Of a DNA stretch of 64,000 nt, positions 9,393-17,030 are shown one piece after another (position 1 is the stretch's first letter; each line of letters begins with the position of its first letter). Below the pieces are notes generated by a model. That model saw only the letters and a list, made by a program, of their open reading frames with translations, had not been told where the DNA came from and made no database searches. This DNA comes from Chryseobacterium sp. MFBS3-17. GTDB lineage: Bacteria > Bacteroidota > Bacteroidia > Flavobacteriales > Weeksellaceae. The stretch spans positions 186,001-250,000 of the forward strand of contig NZ_JAJEWK010000002.1 in assembly GCF_020687745.1 (NCBI RefSeq), in the 5' to 3' direction. The translations under genes were made by a program, and so were the position numbers.

Positions 9393-10547
9393 ATGAAAAA
9401 ATTTCTACTACCTCTGGTATGTTTGTGTGCCCTAAATTATGGCTATGCACAGCACGATGTTTATGCCCTCACCGGTAAATCATCCACCCATGTCATGTTC
9501 AATGATTTCCGTGCGGTAGATCTGCGCACCGGCAGTTCAGGAACGGTTTTTCTGAATGCAGATCAGGTACAGAAAGTACATTCCCAGATTTTAAACACGG
9601 ATATTTCAGAAAGCCGCCAGTCGGTTCATCATGCCCAGTCACCAGCGATGGCTAGCCTGGCGTATGCCGGTAATCATCTGTTCTTTTCTCCTATGTTTTC
9701 GCCAAATATTTATGTGCTGAACACGCAGAATAAAAAAATCACGCTGGTAGAAAATAATGCCATACAAACCAGTGCCTGCCAGGTGGCAACTCATATAACC
9801 AGAATGGCGGCCGGGGCAGACGGTCATGTGTATGCCATAGACAATGGTGCTTCGCAGCTGATCAGAATATCTGAAGAAAACGGAAAATATACTGTAACCA
9901 ATATGGGGAAAATTCAGGACCGTTCTCCGGATCCGGGTCAGTCGCTGCAGACTCCTGCCGCAGGCTATGGCGGAGATATGGTGGCCGATGCTGCGGGGAA
10001 TCTGTATATTCTTGCCGCCTCCGGAAATGTTTTCAGTGTATCCCCAAAAACAATGTCAGCCTCATTTGTAGGCAGTATTACAGGCTTGTCTGAAGGTTAT
10101 TCACTGAATGGTGCCGCCGTAACTGCCGATGGTCATATTGTGGTGGGCAGTGCCAAAGGTCAGGGTTTTTATGAAGTGGATTTTGCCACGCTCCGTGCCA
10201 AACCGCTGAACAATGGAATCAATTTGAACATCTATGATCTGGCCAGTAAATATTTTCTGAATGATCTGAATAAAAATGTTACTGCAGATTTTGCCGGAGT
10301 CAGGGTGTATCCTACCAAAGTAAAAGATGGTGAAGTTTTCATCCGTACTTCTGATGACAAGATGAAGCTGTTCTTCGTGGAACTGTATGATGCGTCCGGT
10401 GTAAAGGTGCTGTCACAATCGGCGAACATACAGCGTTCCGGAACAGCATCCGTATCGGTTCACAATCTGAAAACAGGATTGTACATCCTGAATGTAAGCA
10501 ATGAAAAGGGCGACCGTCTTAGTTCTGCCAAAATCATCATTGAGTAA
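9393..10547 (+). CDS. Secreted protein with T9SS type A C-terminal sorting domain
   Basis: A 384-residue exported protein. The signal peptide is MKKFLLPLVCLCALNYGYAQ. The region from about residue 85 to 285 has repeated 'YAIDN...L.RIS' and 'G...YILAASGN' patterns like a beta-propeller. The last 80 residues form a type A sorting domain: YPTKVKDGEVFIRT near 305-320, then LYDASGVKVL, LKTGLYILNVS and a final KIIIE. Such domains direct proteins through the type IX secretion system to the cell surface, so this is a T9SS substrate. The ligand or enzymatic role of the propeller-like part is unknown. It is flanked by terminators and so probably monocistronic. Confidence 0.85.
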   Translation: MKKFLLPLVCLCALNYGYAQHDVYALTGKSSTHVMFNDFRAVDLRTGSSGTVFLNADQVQKVHSQILNTDISESRQSVHHAQSPAMASLAYAGNHLFFSPMFSPNIYVLNTQNKKITLVENNAIQTSACQVATHITRMAAGADGHVYAIDNGASQLIRISEENGKYTVTNMGKIQDRSPDPGQSLQTPAAGYGGDMVADAAGNLYILAASGNVFSVSPKTMSASFVGSITGLSEGYSLNGAAVTADGHIVVGSAKGQGFYEVDFATLRAKPLNNGINLNIYDLASKYFLNDLNKNVTADFAGVRVYPTKVKDGEVFIRTSDDKMKLFFVELYDASGVKVLSQSANIQRSGTASVSVHNLKTGLYILNVSNEKGDRLSSAKIIIE

Positions 10548-10566
10548 TTTCGTGATACTACATATC

Positions 10567-10598
10567 ATCCTTCCTGTGCGTTACGGGAAGGATTTTTT
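10567..10598 (+). terminator. Rho-independent terminator
   Basis: ATCCTTCC (10567-10574) pairs with GGAAGGAT (10586-10593), followed by a T-run. Confidence 0.8.
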
Positions 10599-10695
10599 GT
10601 TTCCGGTCATGGGAATACAACGGCTACCGGGTCGCGGTGATTGACTGTATAAATTTCCGCTTAGCAGTACCTTTAGATTTTTATCAAGAAAACTT

Positions 10696-10758
10696 ATTGT
10701 GTCATATTGATAATTTCAGTTTTTGTCGATGTTTGCAAGGATGTACGAATTGTGTCAT
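10696..10758. repeat. Pair of 10-base direct repeats (ATTGTGTCAT)
   Basis: ATTGTGTCAT occurs at 10696-10705 and 10749-10758, 53 bases apart start to start (about five helical turns). Both copies are followed by GATAATT within 4-10 bases. It could be a paired operator for the downstream glucanotransferase gene; this is inference. Confidence 0.35.
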
Positions 10759-10874
10759 TGTAATGCTATGATAATTAACAAACTAACTCTTTTGTCAGTG
10801 AGGTATAAATCTCTTTTTTGTGCGGTAAATGGCAAAGATTTTCCTTAACTTGCTGTCGGAAAAACACGTTATCT

Positions 10875-13526
10875 ATGAAATTATACTTTAGTATTCATTA
10901 TCATACGGGATATGGCCGCGAAATGCAAATTCTGCTTACCGGGGAAGGCCACGAAGATCAGATTCATAATATGTTTTATGCAGGAAACGGCCTCTGGACT
11001 GCCGAAATCGATTTCTTCTCCCGGGACATCTGTTACCGGTATCAGATTGTGGAAAACGGAGTGCTTCATGCCTCCGAACCGGTAGCGCACCGGCTTCATT
11101 TTCCCCACAATATCAAGGAATACAGGATTTTTGATACCTGGAATCTGAAAAACTTTCCGGAGAATTACCTGAACAATAAAATTTTTCATCATAAATTAAG
11201 TTCTTTTAAACCCGAAAAGAACAATATTCTCCGGCGTCACACCCATTGGTTCCGCATAGAAGCACCGCTGTATCATCCGCATTGGCGAATGGCGCTGCTG
11301 GGCAATACAGACACTCTGGGCAACTGGAATTATGTCCATGCAGTACCCATGATTCAAACTGCGCCCGGTATCTGGGATGTGTCTGTGGAAATTTCTGAAA
11401 ATCAATATATCGAATACAAGTACGGAATTCTGGATGAGCAAACAGGGAAACTTCTGAACCTGGAATATGGCGAAAATCGCTTTGCATTGATGAATCCCGA
11501 TGCTGAACTTTTATTTGTAAAAGCAGATCATTATTTCCGTTTTCATGCTGAGCAAATGTACCATGACGCCGGTGTGGCGGTTCCGGTTTTTTCACTGCGT
11601 ACCGAAAACGGATTCGGGACCGGTGAGTTTGCAGATCTGAAACCTCTTGCTGATTGGGCAGCAAAGGCAGGATTGGGAATTGTTCAGATACTTCCTATTA
11701 ACGATACTACCGCTACGCATACCTGGACAGACACCTATCCCTATGCTGCCATTTCAGTTTACGCATTGCATCCGCTGTATCTTTCTGTAGAGCAATTGGA
11801 ATACCCTCTATCAGCTGAAGTGCAGGACAAGTTCGCTGCGCAGCGGGAAGCACTCAATAAAGGTCCATTTGTAGATTATGAAAAGGTGATGCATGGCAAA
11901 TGGGAAATGATTACAGACATCTTTAATCACCATAAAGACAAGATTCTGAAAGACCGCAACTTCGTCCGATTTCTGAAAGAAAATGAAGAATGGTTACGTC
12001 CGTACGCAGCATTCTGCGTATTGCGGGATAAGTATAAAACGCCTGATTTCAGCCGGTGGAAAACGCACAGAAAATACATTGCCGGGAAAGTGGCACCCAT
12101 GTTTTCGGCTCAGAATAAAGATTACGAAGCCGTAATGCTCCATCAGTGGGTGCAGTATCAGCTCCATCTGCAACTGAAAGATGCTGTGGATTATATGCAT
12201 GAACTCGGAATATCTGTCAAAGGGGATCTGCCCATAGGCATTTACCGCTATTCGGTGGAGGCATGGAAAGAACCTGAACTTTTCGGTATGGATTTTCAGG
12301 CCGGTGCACCGCCGGATCAGTTCACCGTACTGGGTCAGAACTGGGAATTTCCTACCTATGACTGGGAAGCCATGAAGGCAGACGGATACCGCTGGTGGAA
12401 AAACAGATTTCACGCTCTTGAAAAGTATTTTGATGCCATGCGCATCGATCATATTCTGGGCTTCTTCAGGATTTGGCGGATGCCGGTTACTGCAGTGCAG
12501 GGAATTTTGGGGTATTTCTATCCTGCGATTCCGGTAACACTGGAGGAGTTTAAAAACCGGAGAATTTCTTTTGATTTTGAGCGGTTTTGTAAGCCTTTTG
12601 TTAATGAACAGATTCTCCGGGAGATATTTGGTGAAGCGAAAGATGCTGTAGCGAATCAGTTCCTGCAGCGAGCAAATGATGGTGGCTACGTTTTCAAGGA
12701 GGAATTTGATACCCAGCGTAAATTGAAAGATTTTTTCGAAAAAAATACGGATCGTGTTCATGAGGATCAACTGATGTCTCTTGCAGCCAATGTATTATTT
12801 CTGACTGAAGAAAGAGAAGGAGCCACGGTATTTCATCCACGATTTAACCTGCAGGATACCCTAAGTTTCAGATACCTGTCTGCACATGAACAAAAGGCTG
12901 TGTACGAATTATCTCTGGATTATTTCTATAAACGACAGGATGAATTATGGTATCGCAGTGCCATGGAGAAACTTCCGGTGATTCTGAATGCTACAGAAAT
13001 GCTGATTTGCGGGGAGGATCTGGGTCTGGTTCCGGACTGTGTGCCGCAGGTGATGGATGAGCTGGCCATAGCCGCCCTCAAGGTTCAGCGTATGCCGGCC
13101 GGTAATATTCCTTTCTATAATCCTGCAGATGCCGGTTATCTGAATGTGGTCACCCCAAGCACGCACGACAGTTCCACACTGAGACAGTGGTGGCAGGAAG
13201 ACCGGGCAATGTCTTTGAGATATTTTAAAGAACAGCTTCTGCAGCGGGGTACTGCTCCCGGCGAACTGGTTCCCGAGCTTGCAGAAATCATCATGAAACA
13301 GCATCTGTATAATGAAGCCATGTTGGCCATTTTCCCGCTGCAGGAATTTCTGGCTACAGATCATGATCTCCGAAATCCGGACCAGGAGGCAGAGCGAATC
13401 AATATTCCGGCTGTATTTCCGCATTACTGGCGCTACAGAATGCACCTGAATCTGGACGAACTTAAAAATTCTGATAAATTTAATCAGAAAATTTACAAGT
13501 GGGTACAGGAATCGGGGAGAAAATAA
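10875..13526 (+). CDS. malQ: 4-alpha-glucanotransferase, DPE2-like with N-terminal starch-binding domains
   Basis: A GH77 amylomaltase that transfers alpha-1,4-glucan segments between maltodextrins. From the ATG at 10875 it is 883 aa; an in-frame TTG at 10818 is rejected. Two CBM20-like domains come first (about 1-110 and 115-240; the second has LLGNTDTLGNWN and IEYKYGI). The GH77 barrel starts at VPVFSLRTENGFGTGEF. Catalytic-region motifs include GDLPIGI, MRIDHILGFFRIW (nucleophile Asp in the RID triad), LICGEDLGLVPDCV (acid/base Glu in the GED triad) and TPSTHDSSTLRQWW. The two CBM20 domains make it like plant and Bacteroidota DPE2 rather than E. coli MalQ. It stands alone, without other maltodextrin genes nearby. 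Confidence 0.92.
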   Translation: MKLYFSIHYHTGYGREMQILLTGEGHEDQIHNMFYAGNGLWTAEIDFFSRDICYRYQIVENGVLHASEPVAHRLHFPHNIKEYRIFDTWNLKNFPENYLNNKIFHHKLSSFKPEKNNILRRHTHWFRIEAPLYHPHWRMALLGNTDTLGNWNYVHAVPMIQTAPGIWDVSVEISENQYIEYKYGILDEQTGKLLNLEYGENRFALMNPDAELLFVKADHYFRFHAEQMYHDAGVAVPVFSLRTENGFGTGEFADLKPLADWAAKAGLGIVQILPINDTTATHTWTDTYPYAAISVYALHPLYLSVEQLEYPLSAEVQDKFAAQREALNKGPFVDYEKVMHGKWEMITDIFNHHKDKILKDRNFVRFLKENEEWLRPYAAFCVLRDKYKTPDFSRWKTHRKYIAGKVAPMFSAQNKDYEAVMLHQWVQYQLHLQLKDAVDYMHELGISVKGDLPIGIYRYSVEAWKEPELFGMDFQAGAPPDQFTVLGQNWEFPTYDWEAMKADGYRWWKNRFHALEKYFDAMRIDHILGFFRIWRMPVTAVQGILGYFYPAIPVTLEEFKNRRISFDFERFCKPFVNEQILREIFGEAKDAVANQFLQRANDGGYVFKEEFDTQRKLKDFFEKNTDRVHEDQLMSLAANVLFLTEEREGATVFHPRFNLQDTLSFRYLSAHEQKAVYELSLDYFYKRQDELWYRSAMEKLPVILNATEMLICGEDLGLVPDCVPQVMDELAIAALKVQRMPAGNIPFYNPADAGYLNVVTPSTHDSSTLRQWWQEDRAMSLRYFKEQLLQRGTAPGELVPELAEIIMKQHLYNEAMLAIFPLQEFLATDHDLRNPDQEAERINIPAVFPHYWRYRMHLNLDELKNSDKFNQKIYKWVQESGRK

Positions 13527-13559
13527 TATAGCTGATTATCAGTATTTTATATGTGCATG

Positions 13560-13600
13560 GAGGGAAGTTAGGTCTGCGGATTTAACTTCCTTCTGTATTT
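13560..13600 (+). terminator. Hairpin after malQ, weak terminator
   Basis: An 11-base stem (13560-13570 with 13583-13593, one G-T pair) is followed by TGTATTTG, so the T-run is poor. Confidence 0.45.
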
Positions 13601-13726
13601 GACATCAAAGATATAGGTTGAAACATGCAAAGTCCCTTACATAAAGGGTTTACAGAGATTTGAAACTGATTTTTGGCATGCTTTTTAATCTGTTTAGGGT
13701 ATAACACTTTAAAACCTTTGATCGAA

Positions 13727-14713
13727 ATGAAAAAACTACTTTTTGGATTGGCAATCACCATCGGAACATTGTCTTTCGCACAATATCAGAACAGCGGCTG
13801 GGGGAACTCCTCTTACAATAATCAATACGGCTATTATGATGATGATTATTATTTTCCGGATGATTATTATTATGACTATCCTTCAGATTATTACGCCGAC
13901 AGTTATTATCAAAGCTACTATAACGACTACAGAAACAGTATCGTGATGGTAAACTGGAACGATTTCTTCCGGATGCACCGCCTGAACAGATGGCAGGTAC
14001 AGGAAATCATTAAACTGAACAGGATGTTTGCCAGCTACGCAAGCTGGAATTCATACTACAGATATAACCCGGACAGATGGTATTTTGATCGTTTTTATGC
14101 CTTAAGACAAATTATGGGGCCGCAGATTTTCATTGTATTTCAGAATAATTACTATAACGGATATCATCCGGTGGTGTATTTCCAAAATTACAGAAGAGAG
14201 TATTATGTGCCCAGATATAAAGTAGCAAACCGGTATAGAAATGTCAACATCAATATCTACAAAATAGACCGTAACCGCTTTGTGGAGAAGCATGGAAACC
14301 AATATGGATGGAACAGCAACCGCAATCCTCACAATCCAGGTGGATTCAAGGAAGATAGCGGCAGAAGAAGCGGAACAGGAAGTTATTCTAATCCTGCGTC
14401 TACTTCGGTGAGAAGCAATAATACGGCATCGCAAAGTACAGGTGTAAGGAGTGAGAGCGCCACCGGAACCAGAAGTTCCTCGTCTTCTACCAGAGCAGTA
14501 ACTACACCATCACGTACTCAAACGCAGTCTGGAAATACGCGGGCAAACACTGGAACCAGAAGTACCTCTTCGGTTTCCTCGCAGCCAAGATCAACGGCAA
14601 GTTCTACCCGAAGTACCACAGTACGCAGCAATGAGAACAGCAGCAGAAGTAACTCACAAAGCACTCGAAGCAGTTCCGGATCCGGATCCAGAGGTGGCGG
14701 CGGAATGAGATAA
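13727..14713 (+). CDS. Secreted protein with Tyr/Asp-rich N-terminus and Ser/Thr/Arg-rich tail
   Basis: A 328-residue protein from the ATG at 13727 (MKKLLFGLAITIGTLSFAQ signal peptide). Residues 20-75 are very rich in Tyr, Asp and Asn, with runs such as YDDDYYFPDDYYYDYPSDYY. The middle (about 80-200) looks folded and has conserved-looking VNWNDFFRMHRLNRWQVQEI and RYNPDRWYFDRFYALRQ segments. The last 110 residues are low complexity, dominated by Ser, Thr, Arg, Gly and Asn with recurring TRS/RSS units, ending GSGSRGGGGMR. It is likely periplasmic or cell-surface. No sorting domain or lipobox is seen and the function is unknown. A terminator follows. Confidence 0.75.
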   Translation: MKKLLFGLAITIGTLSFAQYQNSGWGNSSYNNQYGYYDDDYYFPDDYYYDYPSDYYADSYYQSYYNDYRNSIVMVNWNDFFRMHRLNRWQVQEIIKLNRMFASYASWNSYYRYNPDRWYFDRFYALRQIMGPQIFIVFQNNYYNGYHPVVYFQNYRREYYVPRYKVANRYRNVNINIYKIDRNRFVEKHGNQYGWNSNRNPHNPGGFKEDSGRRSGTGSYSNPASTSVRSNNTASQSTGVRSESATGTRSSSSSTRAVTTPSRTQTQSGNTRANTGTRSTSSVSSQPRSTASSTRSTTVRSNENSSRSNSQSTRSSSGSGSRGGGGMR

Positions 14714-14740
14714 AACACAAAATCTATATAAATCCACTGA

Positions 14741-14772
14741 AAGAAGAGTATGTTTTCGTACTCTTCTTTTTT
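14741..14772 (+). terminator. Rho-independent terminator
   Basis: AAGAAGAGTA (14741-14750) pairs perfectly with TACTCTTCTT (14759-14768) around TGTTTTCG, and the T-run extends to 14772. Confidence 0.85.
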
Positions 14773-14832
14773 GCGTCCTGCGTGCAGCATTTTAATTTTT
14801 GTTCACAAACATTTTTTGCCGTTCATTATTGC

Positions 14833-14840
14833 TAAATTTG
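14833..14840 (+). promoter_or_regulatory. -7 box (TAAATTTG) almost touching the glycosyltransferase start
   Basis: An exact TAnnTTTG ends only four bases before the ATG at 14845. Transcription would start at or next to the start codon, so the mRNA may be leaderless. A TTTG at 14815-14818 is 14 bases upstream of the box, which is shorter than usual. Confidence 0.4.
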
Positions 14841-14844
14841 GTTG

Positions 14845-15834
14845 ATGAGAATTTTGTATGCCATACAGGGAACGGGAAACGGACATGTGAGCCGGGCCCG
14901 TGAAATTATTCCGCATCTTAAGCAATATGGCTCCGTAGATTTGCTGCTGAGCGGTTCTCAGGCAGAAGTTACCCTGGATGATCCGCTGAAGTTCCGGCTG
15001 TCGGGCTTGGGATTCGTGTTCGGAAAGAAAGGAGGTGTGAATTTTCTTAAAACCATGAAGACTGCGGATTTATGGAGTTTTCTTAAAGATATCCGGAGTT
15101 TACCCGTACAGGATTATGACCTCATCATCCACGATTTCGAACCGGTGACCGCCTGGGCGTGTAAACTGCGAGGCAAAAAGTCCGTGGGCCTGAGCCATCA
15201 GTCTGCATTTCTTTCAGAAAAGACCCCACAGCTGAAAGGTTTTCATTGGGGCAAATTCATACTGAAGCATTATGCACCGGCCTCACGCTATATTGCATTT
15301 CATTTCAAACGGTATGACGACTTTATTCATACGCCGGTCATCCGCAGTGAAATCCGCAGCCTTACACCGGCAGATGATGGTCATTATACCGTGTATCTGC
15401 CTGCCTATTCTGACGAATTTATTTTAAAGCAAATCAAAAATATCCCTGTTCACTGGCAAATTTTCTCCAAACATTCCAAAGATTCCTACCAGAAAGATAA
15501 CGCTGAGGTCTTTCCGGTGAATAATAAACTGTTTCAGCAATCTCTTCAGAATTGCACGGGTCTGCTTACCGGCGGCGGTTTTGAAGGCCCGGCAGAAGCC
15601 TTATTTCTGGGTAAAAAAGTCCTGGTTGTTCCCATGCACCATCAGTACGAACAGCAATGTAATGCACTTGCCATGGAAAAAATGGGCATTCCGGTCATCT
15701 GGAGCGAGGAAGAGTTTCCTGACAAACTGCGGCGCTGGGCAGAGCATGGATCCGTACCCGTTGTTGATTTTCCGGATGAGACCCGGGATATTATTGCTGA
15801 ACTGATCCGGGCTGAAGGAGGCTGTTCATTTTAA
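14845..15834 (+). CDS. Glycosyltransferase, GT-B fold (MurG/GT28-like)
   Basis: A 329-residue cytoplasmic glycosyltransferase from the ATG at 14845; a TTG one codon earlier is the only alternative. The N-terminal YAIQGTGNGHVSRAREI is the glycine-rich acceptor loop of MurG-like enzymes. The C-terminal donor-binding half has LLTGGGFEGPAEALFLGKKVL followed by the VPMHHQYEQ loop, which matches the nucleotide-sugar site of GT28/GT1 proteins. Donor and acceptor are not identifiable. MurG itself is longer and has a different loop, so this is a relative, not murG. The gene stands alone between terminators. Confidence 0.8.
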   Translation: MRILYAIQGTGNGHVSRAREIIPHLKQYGSVDLLLSGSQAEVTLDDPLKFRLSGLGFVFGKKGGVNFLKTMKTADLWSFLKDIRSLPVQDYDLIIHDFEPVTAWACKLRGKKSVGLSHQSAFLSEKTPQLKGFHWGKFILKHYAPASRYIAFHFKRYDDFIHTPVIRSEIRSLTPADDGHYTVYLPAYSDEFILKQIKNIPVHWQIFSKHSKDSYQKDNAEVFPVNNKLFQQSLQNCTGLLTGGGFEGPAEALFLGKKVLVVPMHHQYEQQCNALAMEKMGIPVIWSEEEFPDKLRRWAEHGSVPVVDFPDETRDIIAELIRAEGGCSF

Positions 15835-15915
15835 CAAACTTTAGCATTTCTGGCTTTAACCTGTACGTTATTTCTGTATCCAAAAAACAGAAACCAACCC
15901 AACAAATTACAAAAT

Positions 15916-16383
15916 ATGAAAAAAGTAGTATTCGCTGCAGTATTGTTCGCAGCAGGAACATTTGCAATGGCTCAGCAGTCACCGGCTACCGATAGTCAGC
16001 AGGCTGAGATGGCTAAAATGAAAGCAGAGAAAATGCAGATGAAAAAGCAGCAGCATCTGGCTCAGATGAAGGAAGAATTAGGTTTATCGCAGGATCAGAT
16101 GCTTAAAATTGAGGCCATGCACAACAAACACCGTGCAGAGCGAAAAGTACAAATGGATAAAAGCCGGGAAGCCATGAAGCAGAATATGGAACAGATGAAA
16201 GCGAAAAAGGAAGCAAGAAATGCTGAAATGAAAGCGATTCTGACCCCTGAGCAATATGCGAAATGGCAGGAAGGCAGAGCAGCGAAGATGGCAAAATATA
16301 AGGCGGATTTCCGGAATAAGAAGCAAGGCATGACGCCGCAGAAAAAGGTTCGGAGAACTGTGGAACCTCTGCAAGTACAATAA
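15916..16383 (+). CDS. Spy/CpxP-like periplasmic helical protein
   Basis: A 155-residue exported protein with signal peptide MKKVVFAAVLFAAGTFAMAQQ. The mature part is almost entirely helical and charged (Met, Lys, Glu, Gln). It has the family's two LTxxQ-type repeats, visible as LGLSQDQMLKI near 55-65 and ILTPEQYAKW near 110-119. Spy/CpxP proteins are ATP-independent chaperones or envelope-stress sensors. The sequence supports the fold, but the role here is inference. It is monocistronic, with a strong terminator downstream. Confidence 0.75.
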   Translation: MKKVVFAAVLFAAGTFAMAQQSPATDSQQAEMAKMKAEKMQMKKQQHLAQMKEELGLSQDQMLKIEAMHNKHRAERKVQMDKSREAMKQNMEQMKAKKEARNAEMKAILTPEQYAKWQEGRAAKMAKYKADFRNKKQGMTPQKKVRRTVEPLQVQ

Positions 16384-16415
16384 CAGTTCATAGTTTTGAT
16401 TTTTTAATGTGAGGA

Positions 16416-16447
16416 GGGCAGGAGTTTTTGAAACTTCTGCCCTTTTT
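16416..16447 (+). terminator. Rho-independent terminator
   Basis: GGGCAGGAGTTT (16416-16427) pairs with AAACTTCTGCCC (16431-16442) with one G-T pair, followed by TTTTT. Confidence 0.85.
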
Positions 16448-16470
16448 AGTGGTTTGCGGATTTTATTTCC

Positions 16471-16478
16471 TAATTTTG
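16471..16478 (+). promoter_or_regulatory. -7 promoter box (TAATTTTG) for ferritin
   Basis: An exact TAnnTTTG lies 20 bases upstream of the ferritin ATG. A TTTG at 16453-16456 lies 14 bases upstream of the box, short of the usual spacing. Confidence 0.4.
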
Positions 16479-16498
16479 TGGTATATAAAATCTTGAAA

Positions 16499-17008
16499 AT
16501 GGTAAGCGAAAAAATAGCCCGTTTAATCAACGAACAAATTACCCATGAGCAGTACGCTGCGCAATATTATCTTTCTATGTCCGCCTGGTTTTTTGAGCGT
16601 GATTTAGACGGAATCGGAAATTACTTCCGGGTGCAGAGCAAAGAAGAACTTTTCCATGCAGAAAAAATGTTTGACTATCTGAAGGATGTGGGTGAAACCA
16701 TTGAAATAGGAGCCATTCCTAAGCCGCCGCATGAATTTTCCAGTCAGATTGAAATTTTTGAAAAAGCGCTGGAGCATGAGAAGGTGGTGACCAAAAGTAT
16801 TTTTAATATCGTGAAAAACGCTACAGAGGAAGGTGATTTTGCCACGGTGTCTTTCCTTCAGTGGTTCATCAATGAACAGGTAGAGGAAGAAGCAAATGCC
16901 TCTCAGCTGGTTACCAAAATCCGGATGGTCAATGATAATCCTTCTGCCTTATACCTTTTTGATCAGGAACTGGCACAGCGTGTTTTTAGTCCGGCAGGAG
17001 AAGCATAA
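16499..17008 (+). CDS. ftnA: Non-heme bacterial ferritin
   Basis: An iron-storage protein of 169 aa from the ATG at 16499; in-frame codons upstream lie inside the preceding terminator and are rejected. Ferroxidase-centre residues are visible: Glu in THEQYAAQYY near residue 17, then EELFHAEKMFDYL with the ExxH pair near 50-53, and Glu in FINEQVEEE near 127-130. It would assemble a 24-mer shell that oxidises Fe(II) and stores Fe(III). The DUF3857 genes begin 22 bases downstream, so read-through is likely, although no functional link to iron is evident. Confidence 0.93.
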   Translation: MVSEKIARLINEQITHEQYAAQYYLSMSAWFFERDLDGIGNYFRVQSKEELFHAEKMFDYLKDVGETIEIGAIPKPPHEFSSQIEIFEKALEHEKVVTKSIFNIVKNATEEGDFATVSFLQWFINEQVEEEANASQLVTKIRMVNDNPSALYLFDQELAQRVFSPAGEA

Positions 17009-17030
17009 TAAACACATTTGAAAGAAAACC

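Larger units (their letters stand above)
10548..10874. other. Intergenic region upstream of the glucanotransferase
   Basis: This 327-base gap holds the terminator at 10567-10598, then about 270 AT-rich bases without a gene. It contains two copies of a 10-base direct repeat (10696-10705 and 10749-10758), each followed closely by GATAATT. No exact TAnnTTTG box was found; TACCTTTA near 10670 is close. It is presumably the control region of the downstream gene. Confidence 0.5.

Noticed and set aside
16409-16498. N-terminal extension of ferritin by 30 residues
   Set aside because: The codons lie in the upstream terminator and the -7 promoter box, so translation must begin at 16499.
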